Source: Hydrogenophaga sp. (GTDB lineage Bacteria > Pseudomonadota > Gammaproteobacteria > Burkholderiales > Burkholderiaceae_C). Taken from it: a stretch of 64,000 nucleotides of DNA. Made by a program: the position numbers and the translations under genes. This document shows positions 43,478 to 53,194 of this stretch, one piece after another (positions within the stretch are counted from its first letter, which is position 1; each line of letters opens with the position of its first letter). A model generated the notes under the pieces. It did not search any database and was not told the origin of the DNA. It saw only the letters and a list, made by a program, of their open reading frames with translations. The stretch covers positions 1-64,000 of the forward strand of contig NZ_JAUSOO010000105.1 in assembly GCF_030656115.1 (NCBI RefSeq). The letters are read 5' to 3'.

Positions 43478-45120
43478 CGTTGCGCTCCCGTGACTGCGGT
43501 GCGGGGTTCGATGCGCGTGATCTGCGGTACGTCACCGTCGCGCATCTCAAATTCGATGTGCACCGCGCTGCCCGCAGACAGGTTCTTGGGCCGCTGGTCG
43601 GCCGGCGGCAACCGGAAATCCATGCTCATGGCCGGCCATCGGAGCGCCGGTATGGCCGGGTGTTGCAAGGTCACGGTGTCGCCGTCCACCGCTTCGACCA
43701 GGGCCTCCGTCTGGTGGGTCGTAGGCTGGCTGGCCGCTGGTTTTTCTGAAGCAGCCTCTGGCGCCGGGCTCAGCCGTGCCAGAAAGCCGTTGAGGCTGGC
43801 CTCGGAGTCGATCAGGAACTGGCCCGAACGCACGACCTTTTGCCCGGCTTGCAGGCCTTGCAGAATCTCGGTCTGGTCGCCCGCTTCGCGACCGGTGCGC
43901 ACCTCGACCGGGGTGAAGCGGCCCTCGCCCTCGGCCAGCATCACCACGCTGCGCTGGCCGGTGTGGATCACCGCGTCGCTGGGCAGCAGCAACACGTTCC
44001 TGGCGCTGGGGTTGGCGAAGCGCATCTGCACAAACATGCCCGGCACCAGCCGGCCCTGGGGATTGGCGAGTTCGAGCCGTGCCTTGATCGTGCGGGTGGC
44101 CGGATCGACCGAGGGCAGCAGCGCCTGCAGGCGACCCGTGAAGGTCTGGCCCGGCGCGGCCGGGCTGGTGGCGCTGACCTCGGCACCGGGTTGGAGTTGG
44201 GCGGCCTGGCTCTCGGGCACCTGGCCTTCGGCCCACACGGTGCCCGTGCCCTGCAGCCGCAGCAAGGCCATGCCCGGCATCACGGTCGCGCCTTCGCTCA
44301 CCATCAGTTCCGTCACCACACCACCCAATGGTGCGGTCAGCGTGAATCGAGGCTGCAGACTGCCGCTGTTCACCACACGACCAATCTGCACCGGGCTCAT
44401 GCCCGCCTGGCGCATGCGCTGCGCGGCGGCGTCGCGCAGGGGCACCAACTGCAGGTCCTGTTCGGCCATGCGGGCCACCGCCAGGTATTCTTCCTGCGCC
44501 GCCACCCAGCTGGGCACGTAGATGTCGGCCAGAGGCGCACCTGCGGACACGCGGTCCTGCGTGGCGCGCACATGCAGGCGTTCGACGAAGCCCAGCGATC
44601 GCGCGCTGACCAGCACCTGGTCGCGTTCGTTCCAGGCCACGTTGCCGGCCACCGACACCGCGCTGTCCAGCCGGCCTTCGGTCACTTCCACCGTGCGCAG
44701 TCCGAGGTTTTGCTGCGTGCGGGCGCTCACGGTGACGCCGCTGGCATCGGCCGCTTGGCCACCGGCGTAGCGGGGCACCAGCAGCATGTCCATGAACGGC
44801 GATTTGCCGGGCGCGTCGAAGTTCTTGCCCGGCACCATCGGGTCGTGGTAGTTGAGGATCTTCAGGCCCGTCACCGGGTCCAGATCCCCGGCCTTGAGGC
44901 CCTCGCGCATGTGGCGCTCGGTGGCTTCGAAACCTTGCGTGATGGTCCAGGTGCTGGGGTCCTGTGGCGAAGCGCTGGCCGCACCGGTTCCGGTGGGTGC
45001 CACCTGGGGCGTTCCCATGGTCATGCCGGCGTTCATGCCAGCTGTCCAGGCGCCATAGCCCACAGCAGCCAATGTGCCCAGGGCGGCCGTTGCCAACCAG
45101 AGAGAAGTGGATGTTTTCAT
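43474..45120 (-). CDS. cusB: CusB-type periplasmic adaptor with C-terminal CusF-like domain
   Basis: Membrane-fusion protein of 548 residues. An N-terminal TM/signal anchor is followed by a metal-binding segment ([20 protein letters not shown]), barrel-sandwich and alpha-hairpin domains ([22 protein letters not shown]-type region [15 protein letters not shown]) and beta-barrel. After about residue 455 it gains an extra module [20 protein letters not shown] with WPAMSMDF, which is the Cu/Ag-binding core of CusF. The adaptor and the metallochaperone are thus fused. cusA overlaps its stop (ATGA) and its own start overlaps the cusC stop. Confidence 0.92.
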   Translation of the reverse strand: MKTSTSLWLATAALGTLAAVGYGAWTAGMNAGMTMGTPQVAPTGTGAASASPQDPSTWTITQGFEATERHMREGLKAGDLDPVTGLKILNYHDPMVPGKNFDAPGKSPFMDMLLVPRYAGGQAADASGVTVSARTQQNLGLRTVEVTEGRLDSAVSVAGNVAWNERDQVLVSARSLGFVERLHVRATQDRVSAGAPLADIYVPSWVAAQEEYLAVARMAEQDLQLVPLRDAAAQRMRQAGMSPVQIGRVVNSGSLQPRFTLTAPLGGVVTELMVSEGATVMPGMALLRLQGTGTVWAEGQVPESQAAQLQPGAEVSATSPAAPGQTFTGRLQALLPSVDPATRTIKARLELANPQGRLVPGMFVQMRFANPSARNVLLLPSDAVIHTGQRSVVMLAEGEGRFTPVEVRTGREAGDQTEILQGLQAGQKVVRSGQFLIDSEASLNGFLARLSPAPEAASEKPAASQPTTHQTEALVEAVDGDTVTLQHPAIPALRWPAMSMDFRLPPADQRPKNLSAGSAVHIEFEMRDGDVPQITRIEPRTAVTGAQR

Positions 45121-46505
45121 GGGGTCGGTCCGCTAAAAGCCGGTGTCGGGGCGGTAGCGGCGGCCACCTGGGGCGCGCTGCCGGGGATGAGGTATTCGAG
45201 TTGGGACCACAGGCGCGCGGTGGACAGCTGCAGGTCGATGCGCTCCATCGCCAGGGCCAGCGCCGCGCGCCGCTCGGCGAGCACATCGGCCAGCCGGGCG
45301 CTGCCGCCCCGGTAGGCGGCCAGCGTCAGCTGCACGCGCTGGCGGGCCAGCGGCAGGCGTTCCCTGTCGAGCAGCGCAAGCTGGGCCAGGCCGGCGTGCC
45401 AGGCGACCTGCCAGCGTTCGGTTTCAGCGAGCGTTTCGCGGGCGCGCTCTTCGCGCTCGGCGCGCAGTTCATCGACACGCGCCAGGCGCGCGGCCAGTTC
45501 CCGGTCCTGGCGTTGCGCGCGGTCCCACGCCAGCGGGACCGACACGGCCAGCGACACCATGTTGGCGTAGCGCGGGCGGCGCTGGCTGAGCATCAGCTCG
45601 ACGCTCCAGTCGGGCTGGCGCTCCTGCCGCGCCAGCTCGGCGTCGGCCTCGGCGGCGCTCTCGCTGGCCCGCAGCACCGCCAGGTCCGGGTGCTGTTGCT
45701 GCCGCACCGCCATGTCGGCGTTCGTCAGCGCCTGCAGGGTCCCTGCGGGCGCGGCAGCGAGCGGCTGGTCAGCGGGGGTTCCGGTCCAGCGGGACAGCGT
45801 CTGGCGGGTGTTCTGCAGCTCGGCCTCGGCGCCCAGCAAAGCCTGCTGAACCTGAGCGACCGCGTCGCGCGCGCTCAGCGTGTCTGCGGGCGGCGTGCCC
45901 GTGCCATCGGGCTGGCCACTGCGCACCGAGGCTTCAGCGGCCTGGACCTGCAGTCGGCTCTCGGTCAGTTGCGCGCGCAACAGCGCCACGCGCTGTTCCT
46001 GCGCCTGCCGCTCCAACCAGGCCAGGGCGGTGTCGCGCTGCACGCTGGCCGCACGCTGGGCGCGTGTGGCCAGTGCCACGTGGGCTTCGGCTTCAAAGCG
46101 CTGGGTGCGGCTTTGGCGCTTGGCCTGGCTGGGCAGTGTCTGCATCAGCGACACCGATTTGCTGGTCATGAAATCGCGCGTGGTGCTGAAGCGGTCTTCG
46201 CCCTCAATGGGCACATTTTCCAGCGACAGGCGAAGCACCGGGTCGGGCCGCTGACCCGCTGCCACCGCGGCCTCATGTGCCGAGCGGACTGCGGCATCCT
46301 GGGCGCTCAGGGCCTGCGAACGCGCCAGCGCTGCTTGAACGGCCACCGAGAGAGCCAGCGGCTCGTGGTCTGTTGCCCGGACGGGCGATGTGCCGCCCAG
46401 CCACAGGGCGATCAGCAGGGCTGTGGTGTTGACGATGTGGTTGGGCGCAAGGGCGCCAACCACCGACCTGGTGGGCCGGCTCTTGGCCGTTTGAAGGGCT
46501 TGCAT
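45117..46505 (-). CDS. cusC: CusC-like outer-membrane efflux protein (TolC superfamily)
   Basis: Outer-membrane factor of about 462 residues. Two repeated TolC-type coiled-coil halves are visible (AVAAGQRPDPVLRLSLENVP; EEYLIP-type ending with RGGSARLADVLAERRAALALAMERIDLQLSTARLW). The N-terminus has a signal-like hydrophobic segment after about residue 25 but no obvious lipobox. Start ATG 46505 with GGAG seven bases upstream. It completes the CusCBA tripartite pump. Confidence 0.88.
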   Translation of the reverse strand: MQALQTAKSRPTRSVVGALAPNHIVNTTALLIALWLGGTSPVRATDHEPLALSVAVQAALARSQALSAQDAAVRSAHEAAVAAGQRPDPVLRLSLENVPIEGEDRFSTTRDFMTSKSVSLMQTLPSQAKRQSRTQRFEAEAHVALATRAQRAASVQRDTALAWLERQAQEQRVALLRAQLTESRLQVQAAEASVRSGQPDGTGTPPADTLSARDAVAQVQQALLGAEAELQNTRQTLSRWTGTPADQPLAAAPAGTLQALTNADMAVRQQQHPDLAVLRASESAAEADAELARQERQPDWSVELMLSQRRPRYANMVSLAVSVPLAWDRAQRQDRELAARLARVDELRAEREERARETLAETERWQVAWHAGLAQLALLDRERLPLARQRVQLTLAAYRGGSARLADVLAERRAALALAMERIDLQLSTARLWSQLEYLIPGSAPQVAAATAPTPAFSGPTP

Positions 46506-46613
46506 ATCTCTGCTCCATGAAGATGAACATGGGCTGCGCGCGCCGCAGGCGGGCAGCCACGTCACGGAAGGCGCGCCAGCCTCAGCAGCGGCGCGCAGAC
46601 CGGATCAACGGAG

Positions 46614-46982
46614 TCAGAGAGCGGGGGGACGCCAGACGCTGGCGGGAGCACCGCGTGGCGGTGTGGGCGTGTCGGTCACGAGCGAGACGCTCATCGGGAT
46701 GGCCTGAACGACAGGCTGAGCGTGCGGTACGAGCCAGCCGGTGGGCACCTGGCATTCCTGGCCGGTTTTGCAGAGTTTGCCGGTGAGCGCTGCGGTCGCC
46801 GCGTCATTGCAGCAGTCAGCGAGGTCGGCCATCTCACCGGGGTCTGCCAACGCTTCGCTGGCGGTGTCGGCTTGCATCGCCATCATGTCGCCCATGGGGC
46901 AAGGCGCCTGCGCAACTGCGCCCGCAGCCCAACCCTGGAGCGGGATGGCCAGGCACAGCAGCAGGGCGATGAGCAGACGCAT
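46614..46982 (-). CDS. Small exported Cys/Met-containing protein of the copper cluster
   Basis: 122 residues with a clear signal peptide (MRLLIALLLCLAIPLQGWAAGA). The mature part has APCPMGDMMAMQAD, DCCNDAATAALTGKLCKTGQEC, and a hydrophobic tail. The Cys pattern and Met content suggest periplasmic metal binding. I do not recognise a named family. It lies just upstream of cusC, 108 bases away, and probably belongs to the same transcript. Confidence 0.75.
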   Translation of the reverse strand: MRLLIALLLCLAIPLQGWAAGAVAQAPCPMGDMMAMQADTASEALADPGEMADLADCCNDAATAALTGKLCKTGQECQVPTGWLVPHAQPVVQAIPMSVSLVTDTPTPPRGAPASVWRPPAL

Positions 46983-47260
46983 GGGTGAATTTTAGGTTGA
47001 CGTGAAGGACGCGCAACGCTTTTATGCGGTTGATCTCGATCAACGGCTGTCGCAATGGCTGCTGCTGCCGGTCTGCCTGGGGGGCAAGGCACCGAGCCGT
47101 AGGAGCAGAACACGCAGCAGTCGCCGGTTTGGGGCTTGAGTACCTCGTGGCACTGTTCACATTCGTAAAACCATTGGCAGGCATCGGTGGGCATGGTTTC
47201 GGTTTTGCGGTGCCCGCAATGGGGGCAAGTCAGCGTGGAGATCAGGTTAACCGTGCTCAT
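46883..47260 (-). CDS. GDCCVxC-domain (putative metal-chelating) protein, possibly frameshifted
   Basis: The first 60 residues (MSTVNLISTLTCPHCGHRKT, FYECEQCHEVLKPQTGDCCV, FCSYGSVPCPP) are typical of the small GDCCVxC family, normally about 70 residues long with CxxC zinc- or copper-type pairs. Here the frame runs on for about 65 residues of basic, low-similarity sequence and overlaps the next gene by 100 bases. Adding one C to the C6 run near 47080 gives a stop at 47040-47042 and a 73-residue product ending PPRQTGSSSHCDSR. I suspect a frameshift (real or sequencing). Start ATG 47260. Confidence 0.7.
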   Translation of the reverse strand: MSTVNLISTLTCPHCGHRKTETMPTDACQWFYECEQCHEVLKPQTGDCCVFCSYGSVPCPPGRPAAAAIATAVDRDQPHKSVARPSRQPKIHPCVCSSPCCCAWPSRSRVGLRAQLRRRLAPWAT

Positions 47261-47265
47261 GGTGC

Positions 47266-47796
47266 TCAGCGACGGCGCCAGACAAGCACCGCAACGATCA
47301 ACATAGCCAGGTAGTTGGCGACCATGAACCACGGCGTGTTCCAGGCGATGCCATCAAAACCCCAATAGGTCACAGGATAGAAAACCGGGGAGGGATAGAA
47401 CTCAGCGGAGTGCGTGAACACGTCGATCACGATGTGCGACCACCAGCCCAACAAGGGTATCCAGAACCGGCCCAGCCACACCCAGCTGATGGCGGTAACC
47501 ACACCCGCCACCAGGGCGCTGTGCATCACACAGTGCAGGTGGTGGGTGAGTGCCGTGACGATCGGAGGCAGCGCGGGCTCATATCCCGGCAGAGCGTTGG
47601 CGTAGGCCAGCAGGACTGACCACCCGTCGGGCGTGACCAGCGCCAGATACACCAATGGCAGCAACTGCGCAAGGTCGGGCACCACCGCCATGCCGACCGC
47701 CAGCACCGTGGTGCGGCGGTCCAGGCGCCGGTGCCGATGCAGCCAGGCGGCACCGACACCCACCCACAGTCCATGCGCCAGGATGTCCATGGTCAA
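47266..47796 (-). CDS. YdjM-like metal-dependent membrane hydrolase
   Basis: 176 residues; a small membrane protein of the LexA-binding, inner-membrane-associated putative hydrolase family (YdjM). Conserved His/Asp residues are spread through hydrophobic segments: [39 protein letters not shown] and [23 protein letters not shown]. Its ATG overlaps the ATPase stop by four bases, so it is translated with it. A role in copper handling is only inferred from context. Confidence 0.82.
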   Translation of the reverse strand: MTMDILAHGLWVGVGAAWLHRHRRLDRRTTVLAVGMAVVPDLAQLLPLVYLALVTPDGWSVLLAYANALPGYEPALPPIVTALTHHLHCVMHSALVAGVVTAISWVWLGRFWIPLLGWWSHIVIDVFTHSAEFYPSPVFYPVTYWGFDGIAWNTPWFMVANYLAMLIVAVLVWRRR

Positions 47797-50150
47797 TGGC
47801 GCCCTGGGGGCTCCACCGGCTGAATTCGGACCGCCCGCAGGCGCAGAGCATTGCCAATGACCGAGACCGAGCTCAGGCTCATGGCCAGCGCGGCAATCAA
47901 CGGCGAGAGCAACCAGCCTGTCAATGGATACAGCACGCCGGCCGCAATCGGGATGCCCAGCGCGTTGTACAAGAAGGCAAACACCAGGTTCTGCTTCATG
48001 TTGCCCACGGTCGCTTCCGACAGCGCCCGCGCGATCGCGATCCCGCGCAGATCGCCCTTGACCAGCGTGATCTGCGCGCTGTTCATCGCCACATCGGTCC
48101 CGGTGCCCATGGCCACGCCGACATCGGCCTTGGCCAGCGCTGGCGCGTCGTTGATGCCGTCGCCGGCCATGGCCACCACGCGCCCTTCTTTCTGCAGCCG
48201 TTCCACCAGCAGCAGCTTGTCGGCCGGCTTGACCTCGCCATGCACCTCGTCGATGCCCAGCCGGGCCGCGACCGCCCGGGCCGTGGTCAGGCCGTCGCCG
48301 GTGGCCATCACGATGCGCAGCCCGGAGGCCGTGAGCGTGGCCAGAGCTTCCGGCGTGCTGGCCTTGACGGGGTCGGACACCGCCAGCAGGCCCGCCAGCT
48401 GGCCATCGACCGCCAGGTGCATCACGCTGGCTCCTTCGGCGCGCAGGGCCTCGGCCTGCGGCACCAGGGCGGCCACCGAGACGCCGGCCTGTTCCATCAG
48501 CGTGGTGTTGCCCAGCGCCAGCTGGCGCCCGGCCACCTGTCCCCGCACGCCGATACCCGAGCCGGATTCGAAGTTCTCGGGCTTGTCCAGCGCCATGCCG
48601 CGCTCGCGCGCGGCGCGCACGATGGTCTCGGCCAGCGGGTGTTCGCTGCCCTGGTCCAGGCTGGCGGCCAGGCGCAGCACCTCGTCGGCGTCAAAACCGG
48701 GCGCGGGAACGGCGCGCTCGAAGGTCGGACGGCCTTCGGTGAGCGTGCCGGTCTTGTCGATGATGAGGGTGTCGATCTTGCGCATGTTCTCGATGGCCGC
48801 CGCGTCCCGGAACAGCACACCTTGCGTGGCGCCGCGGCCGGTGGCGACCATGATGGACATGGGTGTGGCCAGGCCCAGCGCGCAGGGGCAGGCAATGATC
48901 AGCACCGCCACCGCGTTGATCAGGCCGAACACCCAGCGCGGTTCGGGGCCGAACAGGCCCCAGCCGAAAAAGGTCAGAAGGGCAATGCCCACCACCGTGA
49001 CGACGAAGTAGCCCGCCACCACGTCGGCCATGCGCTGCATGGGCGCGCGGGAGCGCTGTGCCTGCGCCACCATCTGCACGATCTGCGACAGCACGGTGGA
49101 CGCGCCGACGCGCTCCGAACGCATCACGAGTGCCCCGCTGGTGTTGAGCGTGGCACCGATCACCTTGTCGCCCACGCGTTTGGCCACCGGCATCGGCTCG
49201 CCCGTGAGCATGGATTCATCGACCGAACTGCCGCCTTCGGTGACCTCGCCGTCCACCGGGACTTTTTCGCCGGGGCGCACGCGCAGCAGGTCGCCCACAT
49301 GCACATGGGTCAGCGGCACGTCCTCTTCGGTGCCGTCTGCCCGGATGCGCCGGGCGGTCTTGGGCGCCAGGCCCAGCAACGACTTGATGGCCGCCGAGGT
49401 CTGCGAGCGGGCTTTGAGTTCGAGCACCTGTCCCAGCAGCGTCAGCGAGATGATGACGGCGGCGGCCTCGAAGTACACGGCAACGCGGCCCATGGAGATG
49501 AAAGAGTCCGGGAAGACCTGGGGTGCGACCGTGGCGACCACGCTGTAGACGAAGGCCGCGCCCGTGCCCAGACCGATCAAGGTCCACATGTTGGGGCTGC
49601 GGTTCACCACGGACTGCCAGCCGCGCGAGAAGAACGGCCAGCCGGCCCACAGCACGATGGGGATCGACAGCAGAAGCTCGATCCAGGTCTGGGTCGTGGA
49701 CTCAAACCACTGCAGCTGGTGGCCGAACATGGCCAGCACGGTGACGACCACGGTGAGCGGCAAGGTCCACCAGAAGCGGTGCTGGAAATCGCGCAACTCG
49801 GGGTTGTCGTCGTCGTCGAGTTCGGGCAGCAGGGGCTCCAGCGTCATGCCGCACTTGGGACAGTTGCCGGGATGGTCCTGGCGAATCTCCGGATGCATCG
49901 GGCAGGTGTAGACCGTGGCGGCGGCCGCTGGAGCCGCCTCTACCGGGGGCTCGGGCGCGAGGTATTGCAGCGGGTCTGCCGCGAACTTGCCCTGGCACCT
50001 GGCGCTGCAGAAGTAATAGGGCCGACCTTCGTGCGTCAAGGTGTGAGCGGACTGCGCCGTGACGGTCATGCCGCACACGGGGTCCTTCAGATCCGTTGGC
50101 TCGGCCGCATGGGACGGTGCACCGCTGCCGTGATGGAGGTGTTCATTCAT
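47793..50150 (-). CDS. P1B-type copper-translocating ATPase with YHS and HMBD N-terminal domains
   Basis: 785-residue P1B ATPase that exports Cu(I) from the cytoplasm. The N-terminal YHS domain ([24 protein letters not shown]) and heavy-metal-binding domain ([22 protein letters not shown]) replace the usual CxxC ferredoxin-like repeats. The transporter core has [12 protein letters not shown] (CPC), [11 protein letters not shown] (phosphorylation Asp), GSEHPLAE (HP), [18 protein letters not shown] and [16 protein letters not shown] (TM8 metal ligands). Start ATG 50150. Confidence 0.93.
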   Translation of the reverse strand: MNEHLHHGSGAPSHAAEPTDLKDPVCGMTVTAQSAHTLTHEGRPYYFCSARCQGKFAADPLQYLAPEPPVEAAPAAAATVYTCPMHPEIRQDHPGNCPKCGMTLEPLLPELDDDDNPELRDFQHRFWWTLPLTVVVTVLAMFGHQLQWFESTTQTWIELLLSIPIVLWAGWPFFSRGWQSVVNRSPNMWTLIGLGTGAAFVYSVVATVAPQVFPDSFISMGRVAVYFEAAAVIISLTLLGQVLELKARSQTSAAIKSLLGLAPKTARRIRADGTEEDVPLTHVHVGDLLRVRPGEKVPVDGEVTEGGSSVDESMLTGEPMPVAKRVGDKVIGATLNTSGALVMRSERVGASTVLSQIVQMVAQAQRSRAPMQRMADVVAGYFVVTVVGIALLTFFGWGLFGPEPRWVFGLINAVAVLIIACPCALGLATPMSIMVATGRGATQGVLFRDAAAIENMRKIDTLIIDKTGTLTEGRPTFERAVPAPGFDADEVLRLAASLDQGSEHPLAETIVRAARERGMALDKPENFESGSGIGVRGQVAGRQLALGNTTLMEQAGVSVAALVPQAEALRAEGASVMHLAVDGQLAGLLAVSDPVKASTPEALATLTASGLRIVMATGDGLTTARAVAARLGIDEVHGEVKPADKLLLVERLQKEGRVVAMAGDGINDAPALAKADVGVAMGTGTDVAMNSAQITLVKGDLRGIAIARALSEATVGNMKQNLVFAFLYNALGIPIAAGVLYPLTGWLLSPLIAALAMSLSSVSVIGNALRLRAVRIQPVEPPGRH

Positions 50151-50160
50151 GTTCGTTGGC

Positions 50161-50418
50161 CTATTCCCTGTTGTTGTCGGTGCGCGCCGTTGGCTGCCGG
50201 TGCCCGCCATGACTTCCATGGCCGCCATGGCCATGCCCGTGCATCAGGTGCATCAGCGGGCAGGCGAGCAACAGCAGATAGGGCCAGTAACCCAGGACGT
50301 GGCCCCAGTGCTCACGCAGCAGGAAAAAGCCGGCGATCAAGGCCACCGTTGCCAGCGCCATGCCGGTCGGGCGGCGCCAGAACGATGGCGTCTGGGCGTC
50401 GTTGTGAGGCTGATTCAT
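50161..50418 (-). CDS. DUF2933-family small membrane protein, copy 1
   Basis: 85-residue protein with two closely spaced hydrophobic segments ([40 protein letters not shown]) and a His/Gly-rich C-terminus ([14 protein letters not shown]) likely to bind metal. It shares a WPYLL-x-L-x-CPLMHL core with the second copy at 51161. It sits 10 bases upstream of the ATPase start and downstream of the ICMT-like gene. Function unknown. Confidence 0.85.
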   Translation of the reverse strand: MNQPHNDAQTPSFWRRPTGMALATVALIAGFFLLREHWGHVLGYWPYLLLLACPLMHLMHGHGHGGHGSHGGHRQPTARTDNNRE

Positions 50419-50505
50419 GGAACCCCCTTTTCAGAAACAAAAGACCATTTCTCCTGGATCCGATCCCTGAGCAAACGAAACGCCTGCTGCCCGCAAGAGC
50501 CCAGG

Positions 50506-51174
50506 TCACTTCTTTGGCTCAGCGTCGGCTGTCAACCGAGCCTTGCCCAAGCGCGGGATGAACCGGGGTATGGACTGAGCGTATGCATCGTACGTCTCCC
50601 CGAACTGCTTGTGCATGTTCTTCTCTTCGGTGATGGCGAGGCGCCTGTACATCACCAGCAAGACAGGGAACATGAGCAGGGTCAGCAACGTGGGCCACTG
50701 CAGCAGGAAACCCAGCAGGATCAGCACGAAGGCCAGGTACTGCGGGTGCCGGACGCGGGCGTATGGCCCGGTGGTGGCCAGCGAGTGCTGGCGCTGTGCG
50801 TGGTACAGCACATGCCACGCGCTCGACAGCAGGTAGAAGCCGTACCCCAGAAAGACGTAGCTGGCAATGTGCAGCACACCGAAATGGGGATCGCCTGTCT
50901 CGCCCAGCAAGGTGGACCACAGGTGACCGCTGTCATGGGTCAGCAGGTCAAGACCGGGAAACCGTGTCGCCAGCCAACCCGACATCAGGTAGATCGTGAG
51001 CGGGAATCCATACATCTCGACAAACAAGGCCACGATGAACGCGGAGAAGGCGCCAAAGCTGCGCCAATCGCGCGCGGTGGCCGGCTTGAAGAAGCTGAAG
51101 GCGAACAGGATGAAGACGGTCGAGTTGAGGGCCACCAGGGACCACAGGCCATAGGCCGTTTCACCGTGATTCAT
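50506..51174 (-). CDS. Isoprenylcysteine carboxyl methyltransferase-like membrane protein
   Basis: 222-residue integral membrane protein of the ICMT/PEMT superfamily. The C-terminal core GPYARVRHPQYLAFVLILLGF with RHP, and EEKNMHKQFGETYDAYAQSIPRFIP, is the SAM-binding signature of that family. About five hydrophobic segments. Bacterial members are of unknown role and are common in metal-resistance islands. GGAG seven bases before ATG 51174. It overlaps the upstream DUF2933 gene by 14 bases and is followed by a second DUF2933 gene. Confidence 0.85.
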   Translation of the reverse strand: MNHGETAYGLWSLVALNSTVFILFAFSFFKPATARDWRSFGAFSAFIVALFVEMYGFPLTIYLMSGWLATRFPGLDLLTHDSGHLWSTLLGETGDPHFGVLHIASYVFLGYGFYLLSSAWHVLYHAQRQHSLATTGPYARVRHPQYLAFVLILLGFLLQWPTLLTLLMFPVLLVMYRRLAITEEKNMHKQFGETYDAYAQSIPRFIPRLGKARLTADAEPKK

Positions 51175-51454
51175 GGCCGTTCTCCTGCTTTGTCTGCTGT
51201 GGCTCTTGTTCCCCGGTCCGCGGTTGATCAGCCCCTGTGTGATGACCATGAGCCCCATGGCCGCGGTGCATGAACAGATGCATCAACGGACAGATCAGGA
51301 TCAGCAGATACGGCCAGGCACCAAAGATGTGTGCCCGGTGCTCGACGAACAGAAAGAACGCCGCGACCGCACCCATCACCATCAGGCCGACGCCATAGTG
51401 TGTGCGCCACAGGTTTCTGGGTGGGTCCGCTTGGGGGGATGTTGGGTGCTTCAT
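51161..51454 (-). CDS. DUF2933-family small membrane protein, copy 2
   Basis: 97 residues: hydrophobic GVGLMVMGAVAAFFLFVEHR, then FGAWPYLLILICPLMHLFMH and a His-rich stretch HRGHGAHGHH with a polar tail. Clearly paralogous to 50161-50418. Overlaps the ICMT-like gene by 14 bases, implying coupled translation. It starts just before the multicopper oxidase stop codon region. Confidence 0.85.
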   Translation of the reverse strand: MKHPTSPQADPPRNLWRTHYGVGLMVMGAVAAFFLFVEHRAHIFGAWPYLLILICPLMHLFMHRGHGAHGHHTGADQPRTGEQEPQQTKQENGHESR

Positions 51455-51455
51455 C

Positions 51456-53126
51456 CTAGGCTTTCACCGTGTAGCGCAGCATCATTCCGGCCTCTGCGTG
51501 TTCCAGCGAGTGGCAATGAAAGACATAGTCCTGGTCGCCGGCGTGTGGGTGGGCAAAGTCGATGGCTATGCGCACCGACTCGCCGGGCCAGACGTGCACG
51601 GTGTCAACGACGCCCTGGTCCTGCGGCAGCAGGCCCCTGGCGCCGGCCAGCCCGCGCACCAGTGCGGGGCTGCCCAGGCGCTCGATCACGCGGAACGAGA
51701 AGCCGTGAAGGTGCATGGGATGCGGCATGCTGCGCTCGGCGTTTTCGATCAGCCAGGTCTCGCGGGCACCGCGCCGCACGCTCAGCGCCGCCACCTTTGG
51801 ATCAAAGAGGCCGCCATTGATCGTCCAGTTGCCCTGGCCGTTGTGCCCGAGCTGCATGCGCCGCGCCGAGTTCGCAGAAGTGGTGGCCGCGGGCAGGCTG
51901 GACAGCACCGTGGGTAGGCGGCGCTCGTACGGGGCCGAGGGCAGCTTCAGGTCGATGCGCATCAGCGCACGCGCGTCCCCTTCCATGGCCATCGGCGCAG
52001 ACGAAGCGGCCGCTGGCGCCGAGCCGTGCTGGCTGTGGTCCATGCCAGCCATGGCAGGCGAGGCGGGGCTGGCCTGACCCATGTCGTGGCCGCCTTCGGC
52101 GTGCATGGGGTCGAAAGCGAGCGAGGCCAGCGTCACAGGCTGGCCGGGATCGGCTTCTCGCAGATCCACCAGCACGTCCAGCCGCTGGCCGGGGGATATG
52201 AAGGTTTGGTCGATGCGCAGCGGCTGGGCCAGCAACCCACCGTCGGTGCCCGCAAGAAAGAATTCCAGCCGACGCCCGCCTTGCACGAACGCGAGCCGGT
52301 AGGTTCGTGCGTTGCAGCCGTTGAGGATGCGGAAGCGGACGATGCGACGCCCAGCCTGGATGAACGGTCGCTCGGTCAGGTTGACCAGCAAACGGTCGCC
52401 CACCCAGCCCCCGAAGGACTGGGCCGCGGTCGGCGCGTAGCGCAGATGGCCTTGCGCGTCGAACTCGCGGTCCTGCAGCACCAGGGGGATTTCGCTGTCG
52501 CCCAGGGCCAGGTCCAGTTCCTTGCGCAGCGCGGCTTCTTCGTCGTCTTCGACGAACAGCAGGCTGGCCAGCCCGTGGTAGGCCTGCTGCGGGATGTAAC
52601 CGTGCGCGTGGGGGTGGTACCAGTACATGGAAGCGCGGTCGCGCAGGGCAAAGGCGTAGTCCATGCGGCCCCCGGGGGGCACCACGTTGAGACCGTTGCC
52701 GTCGTTGCGCGAATCCACGCTCAGGCCGTGCCAGTGGATGACGGTGGGTTGATCGATGTCGTTGATCAGCCGAACACGCATCTCGTCGCCCCGGCGCGCC
52801 AGGAGTGCCGGGTTCAGAAACTTCTTGCCCCCCGATTCGACGGCATAGGCCAGGATGGGCGTGCGCCGACCCGGCAGCACTTCGATGGCGCTGCGCACCA
52901 CATGCACCTCGCGGAATTCGGAAGCGGGCAGCACGCCGTAGAGGCCGCTGCTGCCGGGCAGTCGTAGCGGGTTGGCGAAGCCAGCCGCTTCTTTTTCAAT
53001 GCCGGTGATTTCTTCGGCCATGGCGCCAGACGCGCTGGGGATTGCAGCCAGAACACCCGGGACAGCACTGGCCGCGCTCAACGCGCCCATGCTGCCGAGA
53101 AAGTGCCGTCGCGTGAACGTAGACAT
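51456..53126 (-). CDS. Multicopper oxidase, CueO/CopA-like, Tat-exported
   Basis: Periplasmic laccase-type Cu(I) oxidase of about 556 residues. Tat signal FTRRHFLGSMGALSAAS. Copper ligands: HWHGLS and HPHAHG (trinuclear site), HPMHLHGF, and the type 1/type 3 motif HCHSLEHAEAGMM. A Met/His-rich insert (MHAEGGHDMGQ, MAGMDHSQHGS) near residues 365-395 is like the Met-rich substrate-binding segment of copper oxidases. Start ATG 53126 (MSTFTRR); the longer frame adds only an unlikely leader. It oxidises Cu(I) to the less toxic Cu(II). Confidence 0.92.
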   Translation of the reverse strand: MSTFTRRHFLGSMGALSAASAVPGVLAAIPSASGAMAEEITGIEKEAAGFANPLRLPGSSGLYGVLPASEFREVHVVRSAIEVLPGRRTPILAYAVESGGKKFLNPALLARRGDEMRVRLINDIDQPTVIHWHGLSVDSRNDGNGLNVVPPGGRMDYAFALRDRASMYWYHPHAHGYIPQQAYHGLASLLFVEDDEEAALRKELDLALGDSEIPLVLQDREFDAQGHLRYAPTAAQSFGGWVGDRLLVNLTERPFIQAGRRIVRFRILNGCNARTYRLAFVQGGRRLEFFLAGTDGGLLAQPLRIDQTFISPGQRLDVLVDLREADPGQPVTLASLAFDPMHAEGGHDMGQASPASPAMAGMDHSQHGSAPAAASSAPMAMEGDARALMRIDLKLPSAPYERRLPTVLSSLPAATTSANSARRMQLGHNGQGNWTINGGLFDPKVAALSVRRGARETWLIENAERSMPHPMHLHGFSFRVIERLGSPALVRGLAGARGLLPQDQGVVDTVHVWPGESVRIAIDFAHPHAGDQDYVFHCHSLEHAEAGMMLRYTVKA

Positions 53127-53194
53127 CTCAAAATTCCTGTTGTTGTTTGGAGATAGGGTTTGGCCGCAACCACCGAGGACGCGGCCATCACCTG

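Noticed and set aside
47655-50561. A 968-codon plus-strand frame
   Set aside because: Antisense of the P1B ATPase; His/Gln/Arg-rich without motifs.
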